Shown here in pieces: positions 21,844 through 30,521 of a stretch of DNA of 32,706 bases. The stretch's first letter is position 1; each line of letters opens with the position of its first letter. Source of the stretch: Clostridium sp. CCUG 7971 (lineage in GTDB: Bacteria > Bacillota > Clostridia > Peptostreptococcales > Peptostreptococcaceae); the NCBI RefSeq assembly GCF_017590215.1, contig NZ_JAFFPK010000013.1, positions 1-32,706 of the forward strand. Reading direction: 5' to 3'. Made by a program: the position numbers and the translations under genes. The notes beneath the pieces are model-generated. The model worked only from the letters and a program-made list of their open reading frames with translations. It was not told where the DNA came from and did not search any database.

Positions 21844-23184
21844 ATGGGAAATAAAAACCTTCAAAAAAATCTTGGATTTGCTGCTGCACTATCAACAGTT
21901 GTTGGTATGGTTATCGGTGGTGGTGTATTTTTTAAGCCACAAGCAGTATATGAATTAACTGGTGGAGCACCAGGTCTTGGTATTATAGCATGGATATTGG
22001 CCGGAGTTATGACAATAACTGCAGGGCTTACTGCTGCAGAAATTTCAGCTGCAATACCTAAAACAGGTGGAATGATGGTATATATAGAAGAAATATATGG
22101 TAAAAAATTAGGATTTTTAACAGGTTGGATGCAATCTGTATTATTTTTCCCAGCAACAATAGCTGCCATATCAGTTATGTTCGGGCAACAATCTGCTATT
22201 TTGCTTGGAAATCAAAATTTAGTAATTCCAATGACTGTAGGAGTAATTTTATTAGTAGGAGGACTAAATACTTTAGGTTCTAAGACAAGTGGATCTATTC
22301 AAACTATTTCAACAGTTTGTAAATTAATACCTCTTATACTAATAATGATATTCGGTTTTATAAAAGGTGGAGGAAATAATCCAATAATGACTCCCCTCGT
22401 TGCAGAAAATCTTAAGCCAACAAGTATAATAGGACAATTATTAGTAGCAATATTATTCGCTTATGATGGTTGGATAAATGTTGGAGCTATAGCTGGAGAA
22501 ATGAAAGATCCAGGAAAAGACTTACCAAAAGCTATAATAGGCGGATTAACATTAGTTATGGCAGTTTACTTAGTTATAAACTTAGCTTATCTTTGGGTAT
22601 TACCAGCAAACGAACTTGCTAACTTTGCATCACCTGCTGCTGCTGTTGCAGAAGTGATATTTGGTAAAATGGGTGGTAAATTGATAACTATGGGTATATT
22701 AATATCTGTATTTGGATGTATTAATGGATATTTATTAACTGGTCCAAGAATCGCTTATACATTATCTCAACAAAAAACTTTACCAGCATTTTTAGGTAAA
22801 TTAAATAAATATGATGTTCCAGCTAACTCAACAATGGTTATGGCTTCACTTGCTGCATTATATGCATTATCCGGACAATTTAACTTACTAAGTGATTTAT
22901 CTATGTTCGCTATATGGTCATTTTATGTATTAACATTTATAGGTGTAATAAAACTTAGAAAAACTCATCCTAATTTACATAGACCATATAAAGTTCCACT
23001 ATACCCAGTAATTCCTGCAATTGCAATAGCAAGTGGATTATTTGTAGTCATAGACCAATTATTCCTTGCTGGAATTAAAAGTACTATGATGTCTTTAGGA
23101 GGAGTTTTAATAACGCTTATCGGTATCCCAGTTTATAACTATATGATTAATAAAAATCAAAATAGTATAGATAAAGCTGCATAA
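21844..23184 (+). CDS. APC-superfamily amino acid permease (LAT/SteT type)
   Basis: 446 residues, about 12 membrane helices. The first helix ALSTVVGMVIGGGVFFKP has the unwound G-x-G-G-G-V-F motif that binds the substrate amino group in APC carriers; the segment ILFAYDGWINVGAIAGEMKD is the helix VI signature of the LAT subfamily, which often exchanges serine, threonine or other neutral amino acids. Start chosen at 21844 (AGAAAGGA about 8 bases ahead). The downstream Crp/Fnr regulator on the same strand is separated by a terminator. Substrate unknown. Confidence 0.9.
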   Translation: MGNKNLQKNLGFAAALSTVVGMVIGGGVFFKPQAVYELTGGAPGLGIIAWILAGVMTITAGLTAAEISAAIPKTGGMMVYIEEIYGKKLGFLTGWMQSVLFFPATIAAISVMFGQQSAILLGNQNLVIPMTVGVILLVGGLNTLGSKTSGSIQTISTVCKLIPLILIMIFGFIKGGGNNPIMTPLVAENLKPTSIIGQLLVAILFAYDGWINVGAIAGEMKDPGKDLPKAIIGGLTLVMAVYLVINLAYLWVLPANELANFASPAAAVAEVIFGKMGGKLITMGILISVFGCINGYLLTGPRIAYTLSQQKTLPAFLGKLNKYDVPANSTMVMASLAALYALSGQFNLLSDLSMFAIWSFYVLTFIGVIKLRKTHPNLHRPYKVPLYPVIPAIAIASGLFVVIDQLFLAGIKSTMMSLGGVLITLIGIPVYNYMINKNQNSIDKAA

Positions 23185-23188
23185 TTAT

Positions 23189-23237
23189 ATAAAAAAAGTT
23201 ATATGTAATATTTTGACATTATATATAACTTTTTTAT
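23189..23237 (+). terminator. Terminator of the permease gene
   Basis: AAAAAAAGTTATATGTAATA and TATATATAACTTTTTT form an AT-rich hairpin ending in T6. Confidence 0.75.
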
Positions 23238-23398
23238 ATTTTCTACTAACTATATAAGCTTCTACACTTATTAAATTTCTATATTCTTATTTATACCCCA
23301 TATTATTTATATAAAATATTATATTTTTTCATATATTATATAAATATAATACTATTTATATTTCCAAATAATTCAACTTCATTTAATATATACTTTAG

Positions 23399-23437
23399 TG
23401 TATTACTTATAAATGGTATATTATTTATAGTAATACA
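23399..23437. repeat. Long inverted repeat upstream of the Crp/Fnr gene
   Basis: TGTATTACTTATAAAT and ATTTATA-GTAATACA form arms of 15-16 bases with one missing base and an 8-base spacer, 75 bases before the gene start. It is followed by AATTTTT. It could be an autoregulatory operator or a hairpin in the leader. Nothing else is apparent in 23240-23512. Confidence 0.55.
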
Positions 23438-23512
23438 ATTTTTCATTCAATATTGGATTAATAATTGCTAGTTAGTATTTTGGTTTGTTATAACCCTAAA
23501 GGAGGAAATATT

Positions 23513-24187
23513 ATGGCTGATATAGATAAAAAATATCTCTTGCAAGAAAATTTACCATTCTTTGATAAATTAAATTCAGATGAAATTAAAAAATTAATTG
23601 ATAAAAGTACAATAGTTAAGTATAAAAAAGGAGAACTTATTTATGGTAAGAATTCTTCATGTACAGGTATATTAATAAACATTTATGGCCAATTTAGAAT
23701 ATTTATATCTTCTCAATCAGGTAGAGAGATAACTTTATTTAAACTATTAGATAGAGATGTGTGTGTATTATCTGCTTCATGTGTTTTTAAAAATATAACT
23801 TATGATATAAATCTTGAGGCAGAATTAGATTCCTTGGCAATTGTTATAGATAGTACTTTTATAAAAAAACTATCTGAAACCAATAATTATGTATTAAGCT
23901 TTTTACTTAATTTAACTCAAGATAAACTTTCAGAAACCCTATCTTTAATTGAAAAAACTATATTTTTTAGTTTAGAAAATAGAGTTGCTAATTTTTTAAT
24001 AGTTGAACATAATCTTACTAATTCGGATGTAATTTATGCAACTCATGAAAATATAGCTAATAATTTAGGTTCTGCTAGAGAAGCTGTTTCTCGTATACTA
24101 AAAAAGTTTGAAAAAGACAATTTGTTAGAAATATCTCGAGGTAAAATCAAATTATTAGATTTAAAAAGTCTAGAAAATATCAAATAA
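23513..24187 (+). CDS. Crp/Fnr-family transcriptional regulator
   Basis: 224 residues. N-terminal cyclic-nucleotide-binding-type beta barrel (about 15-120: FFDKLNSDEIKKLIDKSTIV, KKGELIYGKNSSCTGILINI, GREITLFKLLDRDVCVLSAS), dimer helix, then winged HTH: ATHENIANNLGSAREAVSRI and LKKFEKDNLLEISRGKIKLL. CVLSASCVFKN resembles the 'ArcR/CooA-like' regulators of clostridia; no FNR-type Cys cluster and no clear cAMP-binding RTS motif, so the effector is unknown. The frame is open from 23465, but AAAGGAGGA sits 6 bases before ATG 23513. The adjacent permease or the inverted repeat may be targets. Confidence 0.88.
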   Translation: MADIDKKYLLQENLPFFDKLNSDEIKKLIDKSTIVKYKKGELIYGKNSSCTGILINIYGQFRIFISSQSGREITLFKLLDRDVCVLSASCVFKNITYDINLEAELDSLAIVIDSTFIKKLSETNNYVLSFLLNLTQDKLSETLSLIEKTIFFSLENRVANFLIVEHNLTNSDVIYATHENIANNLGSAREAVSRILKKFEKDNLLEISRGKIKLLDLKSLENIK

Positions 24188-24195
24188 TATAAAAT

Positions 24196-24236
24196 ATCAT
24201 CCTAATATATAATATATTAGGATGATTTTTTATATT
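24196..24236 (+). terminator. Terminator of the Crp/Fnr gene
   Basis: ATCATCCTAATATAT and ATATATTAGGATGAT with T6 after it. Confidence 0.9.
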
Positions 24237-24254
24237 ATTTGATCTAAAATATTT

Positions 24255-25067
24255 CTATATTTTCATATCTTTTTTACTGTAAACAATATAACTTAGTGCT
24301 ATAGATACCATTATTATAAAAATTCCGATTATAACAAAAGTAGTATCAAATCCATTTTTTAAAATATCACTTGGTACATAATAATCAAATGGTGATAAAT
24401 ACTTAAACCATTCAAAACTATCCTTTAGTCTCCCTACCATTCCTAAAAAATAAGTAATAAAGAATATTGAAATAGCAATAGATATTGAACTTTTATCAGA
24501 CTTTATTAATGATGATATTAATAAACCTACTGCCATAAATATATACCCAAGCAGTAATATTGAGCTAAATAATAATTTAATATTAATAATTAAATCTATA
24601 CCATTAATATTATCAGGCTTTACAATATACGAAACTCCTATAGTAAGGATGCATGTAATAATAATATATATAAAATATATAGCTACTATTGAACATAACT
24701 TATATCTAATTATTTTACTTCTTTTTATAGGTTTTGAATATAAAAACTCAATAGTACCTTCACTTTCTTCTCTTATAAGAGCGTTAACACCTAAAATAGC
24801 ACCATATATAGCACTTGCCATTGCAATATATTGAATTGCATAGCTTAAATAATCAAATATATTTGTAAAATCAGTTGCCTCAATATTTAGTGCCTTTAAT
24901 AAATCCATTGGAAGCGCACTCATTTTATCAATTACAAGTTCTTTCATACCACTACTTTCCATGCTAGGAAAAATCGACATAAATAATATAATTAGACCAC
25001 TACAAACAATCGACCAGATAATGCATGATTTTAATAGTCGTTTAAATTCAAATTTAAATATATTCAT
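24255..25067 (-). CDS. ABC-2 type transporter permease
   Basis: 270 residues with six hydrophobic segments. IFKFEFKRLLKSCIIWSIV opens the protein; IREESEGTIEFLYSKPIKRS is the cytosolic coupling-helix signature of ABC-2 permeases (ABC-2 family transporters of bacitracin- or lantibiotic-type substrates). It starts 6 bases after the ATPase stop, so they form one operon. Its own reading frame is intact although the ATPase gene before it is frameshifted, so its product may have no partner. The ribosome site is awkward: GAGGAG ends one base before ATG, GGAG 12 bases ahead. Confidence 0.85.
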   Translation of the reverse strand: MNIFKFEFKRLLKSCIIWSIVCSGLIILFMSIFPSMESSGMKELVIDKMSALPMDLLKALNIEATDFTNIFDYLSYAIQYIAMASAIYGAILGVNALIREESEGTIEFLYSKPIKRSKIIRYKLCSIVAIYFIYIIITCILTIGVSYIVKPDNINGIDLIINIKLLFSSILLLGYIFMAVGLLISSLIKSDKSSISIAISIFFITYFLGMVGRLKDSFEWFKYLSPFDYYVPSDILKNGFDTTFVIIGIFIIMVSIALSYIVYSKKDMKI

Positions 25068-25073
25068 ACTCCT

Positions 25074-25957
25074 CTACATCTCCTCATTTTCATAATAATT
25101 TAAAAATACATCTTCAAGATTTTCTTTTTCTATTAATAATTCCTCTACTTTATATCTGCTAATTTCTTTTACAAGTGTATCTATTTCTTTTGAATATATA
25201 AATGTATATAGATTGTTTTCTTTGTTTAAAATCTTGTCTGATAATTTTAATATATCACATTCTTTAATCTCTTCACTCTTTAAAGTTACTTTTAGTTTAA
25301 GTTTATTTGTAGCTTTTTCTATTTCAAGTATATCTACAATATATCCATCCTTTATTACAGCAACTCTATCACATAAATTTTGAACTTCTACTAAATTATG
25401 AGATGATAAAAACACGGTATTTCCCTTTTCTTTTTCCTTCATTAACAAGTTAAAAAGCCTTTTTTGCATTAATGGATCTAGACCATTTGTTGGTTCATCT
25501 AGTATTAAAAGTTTTGGATTATGAATTAAAGCTTGAGCAATAGATACTTTCTTTTTATTTCCTAAGCTTAATTCTCTCATTTTTTTATTCATATCTAATT
25601 CTAATTCATTGCAAATTTTATCTGTATCTTTCTTGTTTATATTAGGATAAAAACTTTGTGAATATTCAATCATATCTTTAACTTTAATATCATCATAATA
25701 TCTAACTTCACTAGGAACGTATCCTATATACTCTTTTATTTTATCACTATCTTTAACTATATCCATATTAAGAATACTAGCATTTCCACTACTTGGATAT
25801 ATGAAATTTAATAAAGTTTTTATAGTGGTTGATTTCCCTGCACCATTAGGACCTATAAAACCAAATATTTCACCTTCTTTAACTGAAATATTAATATTTG
25901 TATACCTCTATTTTTCCCATAACTTTTAGTTAAGTTTTTCGTTTCTATTATATTCAC
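25074..25957 (-). pseudogene. ABC transporter ATPase, one-base frameshift near the N-terminus
   Basis: The start is GTG 25957 behind GGAGGGAT and encodes VNIIETKNLTKSYGKNRGI, after which the frame is lost at the three A of 25899-25897; one extra A would continue NINISVKEGEIFGFIGPNGA, GKSTTIKTLLNFIYPSSG and the rest. In the shifted frame lie Walker A GPNGAGKSTT, signature LSLGNKKKVSIAQALI, Walker B KLLILDEPTNGLDP and the H-loop SSHNLVEV. An ATG at 25766 opens a 230-residue frame, but it lacks Walker A and has no ribosome site, so it would not be functional. Sequencing error is the alternative. Confidence 0.8.
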
Positions 25958-26002
25958 TCTAATCCCTCCTATTTTGTTTATCGCATATATCATTTATTAC
26001 TT

Positions 26003-26302
26003 TTATATTAATTTATCGTTAAATCTTTCTCCTGTAACTTTATAGTAAATTCCTATAGATATAAAATACAAATATAAATTATTGTAAATATTGAACTAAA
26101 GGTTAAAATATTGTTCATATTAGACAAGTCAAACCAATTAAATATTTTTGAGCTTGCTATAAATATCCCTAGTAAACTTATATAATGAATAGTCGTTCTT
26201 ATAAATACAGGTATTTTAAGTACTTTATCATAATTGTATAATATGTATTGAAGAAAAACTATTACTATCGCTAATAATAATAACGAATTAATCTTTCTTC
26301 AT
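26003..26302 (-). pseudogene. DUF3021-like membrane protein, frameshifted
   Basis: Translating across frames gives MKK / INSLLLLAIVIVFLQYILYN, YDKVLKIPVFIRTTIHYISL, LGIFIASSKIFNWFDLSNMN and NILTFSSIFTIIYIC, then after a second shift near 26065-26075 YFISIGIYYKVTGERFNDKLI and TAA. Four hydrophobic segments with a conserved IHY and WF resemble DUF3021 proteins, which usually stand between a LytTR regulator and an ABC-2 operon. At least two shifts are required (near 26290-26296 and near 26065-26075), too many for a single sequencing slip, so decay is likely. No LytTR gene is left. Confidence 0.55.
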
Positions 26303-26344
26303 TTTCTAATAAAATCACCTTTATAATCTCTTTTATTTACAAAT

Positions 26345-26373
26345 AGTATATGCCTTATTTATTACTAATACAA
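26345..26373 (-). promoter_or_regulatory. Promoter of the DUF3021/ABC operon
   Basis: Minus strand TTGTAT (26373-26368), 17 bases, TATACT (26350-26345). It remains intact although two of the three genes it serves are broken. Confidence 0.55.
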
Positions 26374-26412
26374 ACGTTTAAGACTAAGTTGTATTATTTC
26401 TCTACTAAGCTT

Positions 26413-26454
26413 CAAAAAAAGGGCCAGTCTATAATTTAAGACAGCCCCTTTAAT
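26413..26454 (-). terminator. Terminator of the sialidase gene
   Basis: Minus strand GGGGCTGTCT and AGACTGGCCC pair with one mismatch around TAAATTAT, followed by T7. Confidence 0.85.
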
Positions 26455-26469
26455 ACTTCTAATTTAAAT

Positions 26470-29316
26470 TTATTTTTTAATATCTATACTTGGTGATATT
26501 TCTACCTCTTGATTTATTGTTGTTATCTTATTAAGTACATTTATTATTTCCATGCTTTGATTAGGTTTTACAATTAAAGTATAATTTCCAACTTCAATAT
26601 CACTTGGTATAGCACCTACGAAAGTAGCCTCATTAGCACTATTATAACCTATCATATTAAATTCTACTTCTTTATTACCAAGTTTAACTGTTATAATTCT
26701 ATCTCCCATTATACTTACATTTTGGTTAAACTTTAAGTTTACTTTTAATTCGTCTCCTGGTTTATAAGACTCCTTTTGATCTACAATATATACTTTCTCT
26801 AATTTTGCTGGTTTTGTATCTTTTTCTAAATTGAATTTTAAATAATCTAAATTCATTTCAGTATAAGACATTTCTCTAACATCAGTTCCTTCATAGAATA
26901 GTCCTATATTTCCATTTGAAAGCTCTGTTAAGCAAGAATATGCAAAGTATCCTGGCTTAACTAATTTTTTGTATTTCCATTTAATATCGTATTTAGGTTC
27001 TCCATTTTCATAAGTTCCATTTTCTGATATTAAACCTATTCTTACTGTACCATCAATTCTATTTCTTGGTTCTGCATCTGGATTTGAAAATATTAATGCA
27101 TCTTTTCCATCTATTTTTTGACTATAATTTATTACACTTAATTGGCAATATGGTTCTCTTATATTAGTTTCTTCAACTATATCATCTTCCCATGTAGCTC
27201 CACCATCAAAACTTGTAGCTATCCTTACATATCTACCTGGGTCATTTCTCATAAACAATTTTAGTTGACCATTTGGCATTTCTACAACTTGGCACTCTGT
27301 TAATTGATTTCCTCTTGTTTGAGTTTGAGCATTACCAACTTGACCATTTCCCATATCTCTTCCATCTGTTGCAGTTTCACCTATTTCCCATGTTTTCCCC
27401 TTATCATCACTATATATAACAGCACTTGATTGGAATCCTGCTGCATTAGTTAGATATACTGGGAATACAAGTCTTCCTGCATATTTTCCATTTTCTATTT
27501 GATGACCTCTACCTGGGCCTGTACCTAAAAATTTCATCCAATCTGCTTTAACATCTTTATTAAGATCCATTGGCTTACTCCAAGTCTTCCCATCATCATC
27601 ACTATATATTAATGATAGGAAGCTTGTTCCCATTACTTTTAATGGACTTGTACTAGTTAATACATTATCTACTTTATTACTATTTCTATATAAATTCTGA
27701 TCTTCATCAAGAGTATACTCAGTTACGATACCCTTATTATCATACACTTTCCCTTCTTCTCTCACTGTGTATTCATTATTATTTGCATCACGCAATAATA
27801 AGTATCTTTGACCATCTATTTCTTTATATCCACTTCCTGGTTTAGCTTCATGAAAACCATATCCTGACGCAAAATGAGTTACTAATAAGAATATCCTTCC
27901 AGTTTCATTATCTTGAACTATTGCAGTATCTATTGCTGATGCCTTATCCGGATAATCTAATATTATTTTAGATTCTTCCCAAGTTTTTCCACCATCTTCG
28001 CTTCTTCTTATTGCAGTATCTATATTATTTGGTGCATCCCCTCCATGTGGTTTTCTAGCATCTATTGATGCTAAAACTGTACCTGCTTTAGTAGTATATA
28101 GTGCTGGTATTCTATAAGCATTTGAATTTAAATCTCCTGGCTTAAATAAATCTTGTTTTTCAGATTTATATGCATTTTCAGGAAGATAGTCATCTTCTGA
28201 AGGTATATTAGTTTCAGAAGTCTTTTTAACAAGGTAATTATCTGAAATTGGTTCACTATATATATCTATAAAATCTATATCTCCATTAAATGGGTATTGA
28301 TTTCCAGTTAATCTTGGTGTTTTACCTATAAAAGCAGAGTTTATTCCAACTATATCACTTAAAAATTTAGTATCATTAGCATTTTCTTTTTTAATTAATT
28401 TTCCATTTAAATATAAAGTGTAAGATTTATCTTTTTCTACTTTAAATGCAATTGTATTAAATCCTTCATTTAAAACGGCATCTCCAAAAATGTGTTTATT
28501 TAATCCTGTACTTTCATTTCTTATTTCAACACCCACTTTAGCTCCTGATTTATACAGATGAAAATGTGAGTAATCTCTATTTTTATTTGATATACCTATT
28601 AAACTAGCTAAATTCTTATTACTTCCCTTAAATCTAGCTACAATAGTTCCTTCTTCTAAATTTTTTAATTCATCTATTTTATCTGATATATCTACAGCTT
28701 GAGAATTTGAAGCTATTCTTATATTTTCATATGATTTTATTTTATTAGCTTCCTTAGATTGTTTATATATATTAACTTCAGATACAGATGCAAATCCTCC
28801 TACTCCTTCTAATGCAGTAATTTTTATTTCATCTGCTTCTACTGCCTTATCTAAAGTTACTATTTTTGTGGTGTTATCCTCTGACCATCTTCCACTTGAT
28901 ATAAGGGTTTCTTTTCCATCATTTATAGCATGAATTTCATATTTTGTTATAATCCCATTATTTTGAGATTTTCTTGGGCTAACTTTTATAGTACTAACTA
29001 ATGCTTTTTCTCCTAAGTTCACTGTTATTCCTTGAGGAAGTTTTGCACTTTTATCCCATGGTGTATGCCACATTGTATCTGAATTCCCATCTAAAACTTT
29101 ATCTGCTCCTTCCCCTGGTTGAGCAGATGTATGAGTAGCTGTCATTTTAGATTGTAAAATTTCTTCTTCTACTATTGCATTTCTATTTTTTGTATTGCTA
29201 CTTTCAGCTATTGAAACTATAGAGTCTTTACCTTTATCTGTAGCTAAAACTACAGATGAACTGTTTCCTATAATTAAAGCTACTGCCATACTAATTGCAA
29301 TCGTTTTCCTATTCAT
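26470..29316 (-). CDS. nanH: Secreted multidomain sialidase (CBM32 - CBM40/LamG - GH33 - C-terminal beta domain)
   Basis: 948 residues. Signal peptide 1-25 (MNRKTIAISMAVALIIG ... VVLA). A discoidin/CBM32 domain (about 52-186: SAQPGEGADKVLDGNSDTMW, HTPWDK), a LamG-like CBM40 sialic-acid-binding domain (about 195-365), and a GH33 six-blade propeller (about 390-832). The propeller has the Arg of YRIPAL (402), four Asp boxes (SEDGGKTW 439, SDDDGKTW 572, SDDKGKTW 636, SFDGGATW 702), TECQVVE with the catalytic Glu (674), FMRN (Arg690), GTVRIG, and the Tyr region FAYSCL with GLFYEG. A beta-sandwich Ig-like module (about 836-945) ends the protein; no LPXTG anchor, so it is probably released. It cleaves terminal sialic acid from host mucins and glycoproteins; similar to NanI/NanJ of C. 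perfringens. AGGAGG is 8 bases before the ATG. No nanA/nanE/nanT genes are adjacent. The symbol is generic. Confidence 0.95.
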   Translation of the reverse strand: MNRKTIAISMAVALIIGNSSSVVLATDKGKDSIVSIAESSNTKNRNAIVEEEILQSKMTATHTSAQPGEGADKVLDGNSDTMWHTPWDKSAKLPQGITVNLGEKALVSTIKVSPRKSQNNGIITKYEIHAINDGKETLISSGRWSEDNTTKIVTLDKAVEADEIKITALEGVGGFASVSEVNIYKQSKEANKIKSYENIRIASNSQAVDISDKIDELKNLEEGTIVARFKGSNKNLASLIGISNKNRDYSHFHLYKSGAKVGVEIRNESTGLNKHIFGDAVLNEGFNTIAFKVEKDKSYTLYLNGKLIKKENANDTKFLSDIVGINSAFIGKTPRLTGNQYPFNGDIDFIDIYSEPISDNYLVKKTSETNIPSEDDYLPENAYKSEKQDLFKPGDLNSNAYRIPALYTTKAGTVLASIDARKPHGGDAPNNIDTAIRRSEDGGKTWEESKIILDYPDKASAIDTAIVQDNETGRIFLLVTHFASGYGFHEAKPGSGYKEIDGQRYLLLRDANNNEYTVREEGKVYDNKGIVTEYTLDEDQNLYRNSNKVDNVLTSTSPLKVMGTSFLSLIYSDDDGKTWSKPMDLNKDVKADWMKFLGTGPGRGHQIENGKYAGRLVFPVYLTNAAGFQSSAVIYSDDKGKTWEIGETATDGRDMGNGQVGNAQTQTRGNQLTECQVVEMPNGQLKLFMRNDPGRYVRIATSFDGGATWEDDIVEETNIREPYCQLSVINYSQKIDGKDALIFSNPDAEPRNRIDGTVRIGLISENGTYENGEPKYDIKWKYKKLVKPGYFAYSCLTELSNGNIGLFYEGTDVREMSYTEMNLDYLKFNLEKDTKPAKLEKVYIVDQKESYKPGDELKVNLKFNQNVSIMGDRIITVKLGNKEVEFNMIGYNSANEATFVGAIPSDIEVGNYTLIVKPNQSMEIINVLNKITTINQEVEISPSIDIKK

Positions 29317-29544
29317 TTTAAAATCCTCCTGTGTATTTTTTTATAGTAATTTAGATGAGTATATTTCTATATAAATATGGTTCTACCTTTTACACTACTT
29401 TCCTTTTTATTTCTGAAATTTTTTTTCGTATTATATATAGTTTTTATAATTAAAAGTCATTTCAATATAAAAACAATTACTAAAACATTGATTATACTTA
29501 TTTTCATGCAATTTTTTTTCATTAGAATTAATTTTTAGTTAATA

Positions 29545-29588
29545 AAAAAATCCCCATAGATGAAAAGTATCATCTACGAAGATTTTAT
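29545..29588 (-). terminator. Terminator of the cyclase-like gene
   Basis: TAGATGA and TCATCTA inner stem with AAAAATC/GATTTT outer pairs separated by small mismatches. Rest of 29317-29544 is AT-rich upstream sequence of the sialidase; I found no convincing promoter pair. Confidence 0.7.
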
Positions 29589-30410
29589 TTAAATATCATC
29601 ATTATTTATTTCTCTAGGCCATGAAAGTAAACTTTTCCTAGATATTTTTAGATTCTTTTCATCTGGGAAATATAAATCACAGAAATAATTATGATAGTTC
29701 GCTATCCATACATATTTGTCCCAAACTTTTGTATTTTTTTTATGTATTAGTAACATTTCTTCTATTTTATCTCTATGTCTAATTAAAAGTTCAAGTTGTA
29801 TTCTTTCAAACTCATATTCGTTATTACATTCTGTATAGTATTTAAATATTGTATTTAAATAATTTAAAAACCACTGTCCATCATTATCTATAAGTATCAT
29901 ATTATTTTGTGGTGCAACATCATAGTAATTTATATATTTCTGTAATTTTTTTACAGTTTTATCATCTAAAATAATTCTTGGATAACAAGCAAGTTTACTT
30001 TCTGTATTATGAGCATCTAAAAGTGCCGGCCCAAAAACTATATCATCATTTATATAAAAATTCCCTACACTTATTCCACCTCTTACAAACAATCCTTCTA
30101 AAGCTAAGTTAAATTGATATTCAGATACATTTTCTAGTATCTCATCTAATTCTTCTTCTCCATCACCGGTTATCGGATAAGCAACAACCATATTATCAGT
30201 AAATATTTTTATCTTACCATGACTATATTTATTAGGAATAATGCACTGCTTGTTTTTATTTATTAAGTAGTTAATTTCTCTAAGTAGACTATTTCCATAT
30301 CCATCTTCACAAGAATCTACTATCATTTGCGAAAAACCTAGTATATCTATTGCACATACAATGGAATTAACTAATCTTGGATTATCCTGATCATATTTTT
30401 GTACATTCAT
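29589..30410 (-). CDS. Nucleotidyl-cyclase-fold (class III-like) protein, orphan
   Basis: 273 residues. The first half follows a class III cyclase homology domain: SIVCAIDILGFSQMI (Asp22, possible metal ligand), KIKIFTDNMVVAYPI (Asp72, second metal ligand position), GLFVRGGISVGNFYINDDIV, then FGPALLDAHNTESKLACYPR. The 'D-x-L-G-F ... F-x-D ... RGG-x-x-x-G ... FGPAL-x-x-A-x-x-x-E ... PRI' order is that of bacterial cyclase-like proteins such as the Pycsar nucleotide cyclases, from memory. The second half is helical. No signal peptide or membrane helix. No Pycsar-type effector (TIR or TM) is adjacent, so function is open: active cyclase, sensor or degenerate member. AAGGATG is 8 bases before the ATG. 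Single-gene unit. Confidence 0.55.
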   Translation of the reverse strand: MNVQKYDQDNPRLVNSIVCAIDILGFSQMIVDSCEDGYGNSLLREINYLINKNKQCIIPNKYSHGKIKIFTDNMVVAYPITGDGEEELDEILENVSEYQFNLALEGLFVRGGISVGNFYINDDIVFGPALLDAHNTESKLACYPRIILDDKTVKKLQKYINYYDVAPQNNMILIDNDGQWFLNYLNTIFKYYTECNNEYEFERIQLELLIRHRDKIEEMLLIHKKNTKVWDKYVWIANYHNYFCDLYFPDEKNLKISRKSLLSWPREINNDDI

Positions 30411-30477
30411 TTAAACACATCCTTACTTACATCTTAAATTATTTACTCATTTTATCTAATAATAACTTAATTTTTGT

Positions 30478-30510
30478 ATAAAAAAAAGACCCATATAGGA
30501 TCTTTTTTAT
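30478..30510 (-). terminator. Terminator of the iron-sulfur protein gene
   Basis: AAAAAAAGACC(C)-ATATA-GGATCTTTTTT: 10-11 pairs with G-U wobbles and tracts on both sides. Confidence 0.75.
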
Positions 30511-30521
30511 AATAAATTTTA

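Noticed and set aside
25074-25766. Intact 230-residue ABC ATPase
   Set aside because: This frame lacks Walker A and has no ribosome site; the missing part is upstream in another frame.
29589-30410. Complete Pycsar anti-phage system
   Set aside because: Only a cyclase-like gene is present; no TIR, TM or other effector lies next to it.
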